NCBI GenBank assembly: GCA_028291445.1
Contig: JAQGIA010000094.1
Location: forward strand, 1 to 9,324
Direction of reading: 5' to 3'
DNA: 9,324 nt
From: Belnapia sp.
GTDB taxonomy: Bacteria > Pseudomonadota > Alphaproteobacteria > Acetobacterales > Acetobacteraceae
Within the stretch, counting starts at the first letter, position 1. Every line of letters begins with the position of its first letter. The notes under the pieces are model-generated. The model was not told the DNA's origin and made no database searches. It was given only the letters and a program-made list of their open reading frames with translations. Below, in pieces: positions 5,791 through 9,324 of the stretch. The position numbers were made by a program, and so were the translations under genes.

Positions 5791-7353
5791 GTGCCTGTCC
5801 CCCTGCTCCATCGTCTGGCCGCGCTGCCCTGGCGAGGCCAGCTTCTGGCTGCCTTCGGCCTCGGCCTGATCTCCGCCCTGGCCTTGCCGCCGGTACATGC
5901 GGTGCCGGTGCTGCTGCTGGCCATCCCCGGGCTGCTGGTGCTGGCCGCCGCCGCACCCAATTGGCGACGGGCCGCCTGGCTGGGCTTTGCCTGGGGCTGG
6001 GGCCATGGGCTGGCCGGGGTCTATTGGGTGACCCATGCAATCCTGACGGATGTCGCGACCTTCTGGTGGCTGGTACCGCTGGCGGCGCCGGCGCTTGCCA
6101 TACCGCTGGCCCTCTTCGTGGTACCGCCGGTGCTCGTGGCCCGCGCCCTGCCCGCGGGCTGGGCGCGGCTGCTGGGCTTCGCCGGTACCTGGGTCCTGGC
6201 CGAACTGGCCCGCGGCGTGGTTTTCACCGGCTTTCCCTGGAACCTGATCGGCACCGTCTGGGCCTTCGATGCACTGCCGCTGCAGGCCGCCTCGGTCATC
6301 GGCGTGCATGGGCTGTCGTTGTTGACCCTGCTGCTGGCCGGGCTGCCGTTGCTGGCAGGCTCGCCGGCGAACTGGCGGGCCAGGGCCGGGGCGACTGCCG
6401 GGGCAGCGGCGTTGCTGGCGGGGCTGGCGGGCTTCGGTGCCTGGCGCCTGACCGATCCCGAGCCGATCGCGCCACCGGTGCAACTGGTGCTGGTGCAGGG
6501 CAATGTCGCGCAGGAGATCAAGTGGCAGCAGGATCAGCGGATGGCGATCTTCCAGCGCTATCTCGGCTTGACCGAAACCGCCGCCCGCGACGCCGCAGCC
6601 CGGCATCCGGCCTCACGCGTGGTGGTCATCTGGCCGGAAACCGCCAGCCCCTTCCTGCTGGCCCAGGATCCCGAGGCACGCCGCATGGCCGCAGCCGCCC
6701 TGCCGCCGGGGGCGCTGCTGCTGGCCGGCAGCGTCCGCGCGGAATGGGCGCCGGACGGGACGCTGCGGCAGGTTTTCAACAGCCTGGTGGCCCTCGATTC
6801 GGGCGGGACGGTCACCGCCGTCTACGACAAGACACATCTGGTGCCTTTCGGTGAGTACATGCCCCTGGCAGGGCTGCTGCCGATCCGGCTGGTGACGGGG
6901 GGGATGGATTTCTCCGCCGGGCCGGGGCTGGTTACCCTGGCGCCGCCCGGCATGCCGCGCTTCGGGGCGCTGATCTGCTACGAGGTGATTTTCCCCGGTG
7001 CCGTGGTGCCCAGCCCCCGGCCGGATTGGCTGGTCAACATCACCAACGACGGCTGGTTCGGCATCTCGGCGGGACCCTGGCAGCATCTGGCCGCGGCACG
7101 GTTGCGGGCGGTGGAGGAAGGCCTGCCATTGGCGCGGGCGGCGCAAACCGGCGTCTCGGCGGTCTTCGATGCGCATGGCCGAAGGGTGGCGATGCTGACC
7201 CTGGGCGAAATGGGAATCGTGACGGCGGGTCTGCCGGGGCCGCTGCCGCCGACCGTCTTCGCCCGGCTGGGTCTGGTCATCCCGGGGGGGATGGCGCTGG
7301 TCTGCCTGGGGCTTGCGTGGCTGCTGCGCCGTAAGGTTGCGGCAGGGATTTAG
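5791..7353 (+). CDS. lnt: Apolipoprotein N-acyltransferase
   Basis: Lnt is an inner-membrane enzyme that transfers an acyl chain from a phospholipid to the amino-terminal cysteine of diacylglyceryl-lipoproteins, the last step of lipoprotein maturation. The 520 residues match the family. An N-terminal half with several hydrophobic segments (about 16-55, 60-85, 90-120, 127-145, 165-215) includes GFPWNLIG (147-154). The periplasmic nitrilase-type domain (about 230-475) carries QGNVAQ (236-241) and an intact Glu-Lys-Cys triad: E283 in WPETASPF, K347 in YDKTHLVPFGEY and C396 in LICYEVIFP. A last membrane helix (490-512) ends in RRK. The GTG start gives the expected N-terminus; only a distant GGGG lies upstream. 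It differs from the common layout in having no corC/ybeX before it. Confidence 0.95.
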   Translation: MPVPLLHRLAALPWRGQLLAAFGLGLISALALPPVHAVPVLLLAIPGLLVLAAAAPNWRRAAWLGFAWGWGHGLAGVYWVTHAILTDVATFWWLVPLAAPALAIPLALFVVPPVLVARALPAGWARLLGFAGTWVLAELARGVVFTGFPWNLIGTVWAFDALPLQAASVIGVHGLSLLTLLLAGLPLLAGSPANWRARAGATAGAAALLAGLAGFGAWRLTDPEPIAPPVQLVLVQGNVAQEIKWQQDQRMAIFQRYLGLTETAARDAAARHPASRVVVIWPETASPFLLAQDPEARRMAAAALPPGALLLAGSVRAEWAPDGTLRQVFNSLVALDSGGTVTAVYDKTHLVPFGEYMPLAGLLPIRLVTGGMDFSAGPGLVTLAPPGMPRFGALICYEVIFPGAVVPSPRPDWLVNITNDGWFGISAGPWQHLAAARLRAVEEGLPLARAAQTGVSAVFDAHGRRVAMLTLGEMGIVTAGLPGPLPPTVFARLGLVIPGGMALVCLGLAWLLRRKVAAGI

Positions 7354-7532
7354 TATACAACTCGGACGGCATTCGCAATCTTTATTGAGAAATCTTAAAA
7401 GTATTGACGCTTTGTTGCTCTTCTCGTAAAACGCGCCAACAGGGAAGCGCCGGTTCCGAGCACCTCCTTTGTGGTTTCCGCCGCGGTCCGGGCGCCTCCC
7501 CGGGTTGGGCCTGACATGGGAATGGACTGGAT
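7354..7532 (+). other. Intergenic leader between lnt and the XRE regulator
   Basis: The first 70 bases are the AT-richest of the window and lead into the promoter listed separately. The remainder (about 7440-7532) would be a long, GC-rich 5' leader of roughly 95 bases. It contains one small hairpin, CCGGG (7488-7492) and CCCGG (7499-7503). No terminator for lnt and no recognised riboswitch pattern could be made out. Confidence 0.5.
7404..7432 (+). promoter_or_regulatory. Sigma-70-type promoter for the XRE regulator gene
   Basis: TTGACG (7404-7409, five of six matches to TTGACA) is followed by exactly 17 bases and then TAAAAC (7427-7432, four of six to TATAAT). It sits in AT-rich sequence, points at the regulator gene, and would start transcription near 7439. 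This is the best promoter in the window and implies the regulator can be transcribed independently of lnt. Confidence 0.6.
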
Positions 7533-7982
7533 ATGGCGAGCGACGAGACCCTCGAACGCACTGTACGCGAGCCCCGCCCCAGCCCGATCGACGTGCATGT
7601 GGGCACCCGGGTTCGCTTGAGGCGCACCCTGCTCGGCATGAGCCAGGAAAAACTCGGCGAAGCGCTCGGCCTCACCTTCCAACAGGTGCAGAAGTACGAG
7701 CGCGGGGTGAACAGCATCGGCGCCAGCCGGCTGTTCGACCTGGCGCGGGTGCTGGATGTACCGATCGGCTTCTTCTTCGACGACATGCCGGATGCGGTCG
7801 GTGGCGCCATGAACGGCGTGCGCCGCGCCATGGGCTTCGCCGATAGCCAGGACGCCTTCGAGGACGACACGCTGCACCGGCGCGAAACCCTGGAATTGGT
7901 CCGGGCCTATTACCGGATCACCGATTCCTCGGTCCGCAAGCGGGTCTTCGACCTGATCAAGAGCCTGACCCCCACCGACTGA
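7533..7982 (+). CDS. XRE-family helix-turn-helix transcriptional regulator
   Basis: This is a 149-residue cytoplasmic DNA-binding protein. A Cro/C1-type helix-turn-helix covers about residues 23-81: GTRVRLRRTLLGMSQEKLGEA leads into the recognition helix LTFQQVQKYERGVN (47-60), then LFDLARVLDVPIGFFFDDM. The C-terminal part (115-146) is charged and helical. It resembles the XRE regulators that alphaproteobacteria keep between lnt and metK (the group that includes rhizobial PhrR), an assignment made from sequence style and gene order. The ATG at 7533 has only a weak GGA element six bases upstream; earlier ATGs at 7516 and 7522 are out of frame. It has its own promoter and a long leader. Instead of metK, the next gene is a convergent hydantoinase gene, ten bases away. 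Regulatory targets are unknown. Confidence 0.9.
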   Translation: MASDETLERTVREPRPSPIDVHVGTRVRLRRTLLGMSQEKLGEALGLTFQQVQKYERGVNSIGASRLFDLARVLDVPIGFFFDDMPDAVGGAMNGVRRAMGFADSQDAFEDDTLHRRETLELVRAYYRITDSSVRKRVFDLIKSLTPTD

Positions 7983-7992
7983 TCCCCGCCGG

Positions 7993-9324
7993 CTAATCCA
8001 CCATCACATCCAGCCAGCCGCGCGCATCCATGCGGGCGGCATCGCCCGGCCGCAGCAGCACGGTCGTGGTGGCGCTCTCGACGATCGCCGGACCGGGGAT
8101 CAGTTGATCCGCCGCCAGGGCATCGAAGGACCAGACCGGGGCCTCGACCGCCACGCCATCCAACTGAATGCGACGATGCGTCGTGGGGCCGGCAGGCGCG
8201 CTGCCGCCGCCGAGACTGGCCGCCGCATTGGCCGGCAACCGGCCGATCACGGCGATGCGGGCATTCACCAGCACGACCTCCTCCTCCGGCAGGTCATAGG
8301 TGAACAATGCCCGGTGCCGTGCGTGGAAGGCGGCGCGGAGTTGGCCGGCCAAATCCGGCGCGTCCCAGGCGATGCCATCCAGCGGCACCGCGACCTCGAA
8401 GACCTGCTCGCCATAGCGCATGTCGGCGCTGCGGCGGGCCATGACATCGCCCGCATACCAGCTGGCCATCCGGGCGCGGCCATCGCGTTCCAGCGTGGCG
8501 AAGAGGTCGCGGACCTCGGCATCCTCCGGAATGCCGCCGGCACCGATGGCGCTCTGGGCCAGCTCGTAGCGCAGGTCGGTATGCAGCATGCCCCAGGCGG
8601 AAAGACCGGCGGCGAATAACGGGATGGTGGCGCGGGCCAGGCCAAGCTCGCGCGCCACCGCCGTCGCATGCAGTCCGGCGGCACCGCCGAAGGCGAGCAG
8701 CGCGGAATCGCGCGGGTCGACACCGCGCCGCACGGTGGCCAGCCGCACCCCATCCGCCATGCGGGCATTGACCAGGGCGTGGATGCCGGCCGCACAGGCC
8801 TCCGCGCTGATCCCCAGCCGCGCCGCCAGCCGGCCGACCGCAGCCTGCGCCGCCGCGAGGTCCAGCCGCCGGGCGCCGCCGAGGAAGGCTCCGGCATCGA
8901 GGTAGCCGAGTACCAGGTTGGCATCCGTCACCGTCGGCTCGGTCCCGCCATTGCCGTAGCAGGCGGGGCCGGGCACCGCGCCGGCCGATTGCGGGCCGAC
9001 CTGCAAGGTGCCGCCGGCGCCGAGATGGGCGATGGAGCCACCGCCGGCGCCGAGGGTCACGATATCCAGGCTCTCGAGCGCGATGCGTTCGCCGCCCACG
9101 GTCCGGCCGCGGCCGAGCGCCGCCTCGCCGCCCACCACCAGGGCGATATCGGTCGAGGTGCCGCCCATGTCGAAGGTGACGAGATCCTGGCCCATGCCCT
9201 GCTGGGCGAGCGCCACCGCGGCCGCGACGCCGCCGGCCGGGCCGGACAGCGCGGTGCCGACGGCGAGCCGCGCCGCCTCGGCCACCGGCGCCACCCCGCC
9301 ATGCGAGAGGATGACGAAGAGCGG
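7993..9324 (-). CDS. Hydantoinase/oxoprolinase A subunit, C-terminal part (5' end outside window)
   Basis: This belongs to the HyuA/OplA family, the ATP-binding subunit of ATP-dependent hydantoinases, 5-oxoprolinases and related acetone or acetophenone carboxylases. The frame is open at the right edge: 443 C-terminal residues are present and about 240 of a usual 680-700 are missing. The GTG at 9294 is internal, because conserved sequence (FVILSHGGV) precedes it. Motifs counted from the edge are LSGPAGGV (26-33), the actin-like nucleotide-binding FDMGGTSTD (51-59), and further on RRGVDPRDSALLAFGGAAGLHA and GMLHTDLRYELAQS, then the C-terminal beta-rich domain. The substrate cannot be told from this subunit. 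A B subunit normally follows the A gene, but here the A gene ends ten bases from a convergent gene, so any B gene must lie upstream or elsewhere. Confidence 0.93.
   Translation of the reverse strand, partial: PLFVILSHGGVAPVAEAARLAVGTALSGPAGGVAAAVALAQQGMGQDLVTFDMGGTSTDIALVVGGEAALGRGRTVGGERIALESLDIVTLGAGGGSIAHLGAGGTLQVGPQSAGAVPGPACYGNGGTEPTVTDANLVLGYLDAGAFLGGARRLDLAAAQAAVGRLAARLGISAEACAAGIHALVNARMADGVRLATVRRGVDPRDSALLAFGGAAGLHATAVARELGLARATIPLFAAGLSAWGMLHTDLRYELAQSAIGAGGIPEDAEVRDLFATLERDGRARMASWYAGDVMARRSADMRYGEQVFEVAVPLDGIAWDAPDLAGQLRAAFHARHRALFTYDLPEEEVVLVNARIAVIGRLPANAAASLGGGSAPAGPTTHRRIQLDGVAVEAPVWSFDALAADQLIPGPAIVESATTTVLLRPGDAARMDARGWLDVMVD

Noticed and set aside
5724..6854. Plus-strand open frame overlapping the first two thirds of lnt
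   Set aside because: lnt in the other frame has a full catalytic triad and membrane segments; this frame is Gly/Arg/Ala-rich shadow.
6897..7290. G7 runs in lnt (6897-6903 and 7284-7290) as phase-variation sites or sequencing frameshifts
   Set aside because: The frame is intact through both, and each encodes ordinary Gly-Gly/Met in a full-length protein; such runs are expected at this GC content.
7433..7532. Riboswitch in the regulator leader
   Set aside because: Only one 5-bp hairpin can be drawn and no known riboswitch core is recognisable by eye.
8104..8619. Plus-strand open frame inside the hydantoinase gene
   Set aside because: It is antisense to conserved HyuA sequence and has no motifs of its own.

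Overview
The window is about 70% GC with strongly GC-biased third codon positions. Its gene content (argD-argF-hslO, then lnt followed by a conserved XRE regulator) fits an alphaproteobacterial chromosome, most likely a Roseomonas-like member of the Acetobacteraceae. That placement rests on composition, protein style and gene order, not on a database search. I see no rRNA, tRNA, CRISPR array, complete insertion sequence, phage gene or plasmid gene.

Layout. Positions 1-3915 are a dense plus-strand cluster: the 3' part of argD (acetylornithine aminotransferase), argF (ornithine carbamoyltransferase, overlapping argD by ATGA), then after a 104-bp gap hslO (redox chaperone Hsp33), an unrecognised lipoprotein (TTGA overlap) and a RidA-family protein (ATGA overlap). 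Positions 4028-4324 hold a small plus-strand lipoprotein. Positions 4325-4605 have no intact gene but hold inverted repeats and what may be decayed minus-strand coding sequence. Positions 4606-5283 (minus) encode a third lipoprotein with a proline-rich tail. Positions 5478-5711 hold a small single-pass membrane protein, followed by a short tandem repeat and then lnt (apolipoprotein N-acyltransferase, 5791-7353). An AT-richer gap carries a good sigma-70-type promoter for an XRE-family regulator (7533-7982). The last 1.3 kb is the 3' part of a minus-strand hydantoinase/oxoprolinase A subunit gene, convergent with the regulator and running off the window end.

How the genes work together. argD and argF are consecutive-pathway arginine biosynthesis genes and look translationally coupled. 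hslO, the 217-aa lipoprotein and ridA look like one tightly coupled unit with a stress or maintenance flavour. Three predicted lipoproteins lie near lnt, whose product would complete their lipid modification, but their separate strands and gaps argue against a single operon. The hydantoinase gene belongs to a different, probably catabolic, unit.

Novelty. Most of the window is ordinary chromosome and I do not see a convincing new multi-gene system. The items most worth a second look are a perfect 10-bp GC hairpin inside the start of argF, a RidA protein lacking the catalytic arginine, an in-frame 15-bp duplication in a signal peptide, the triple repeat before lnt, the decayed-looking 4342-4605 stretch, and the unusual neighbours of lnt and of the regulator.
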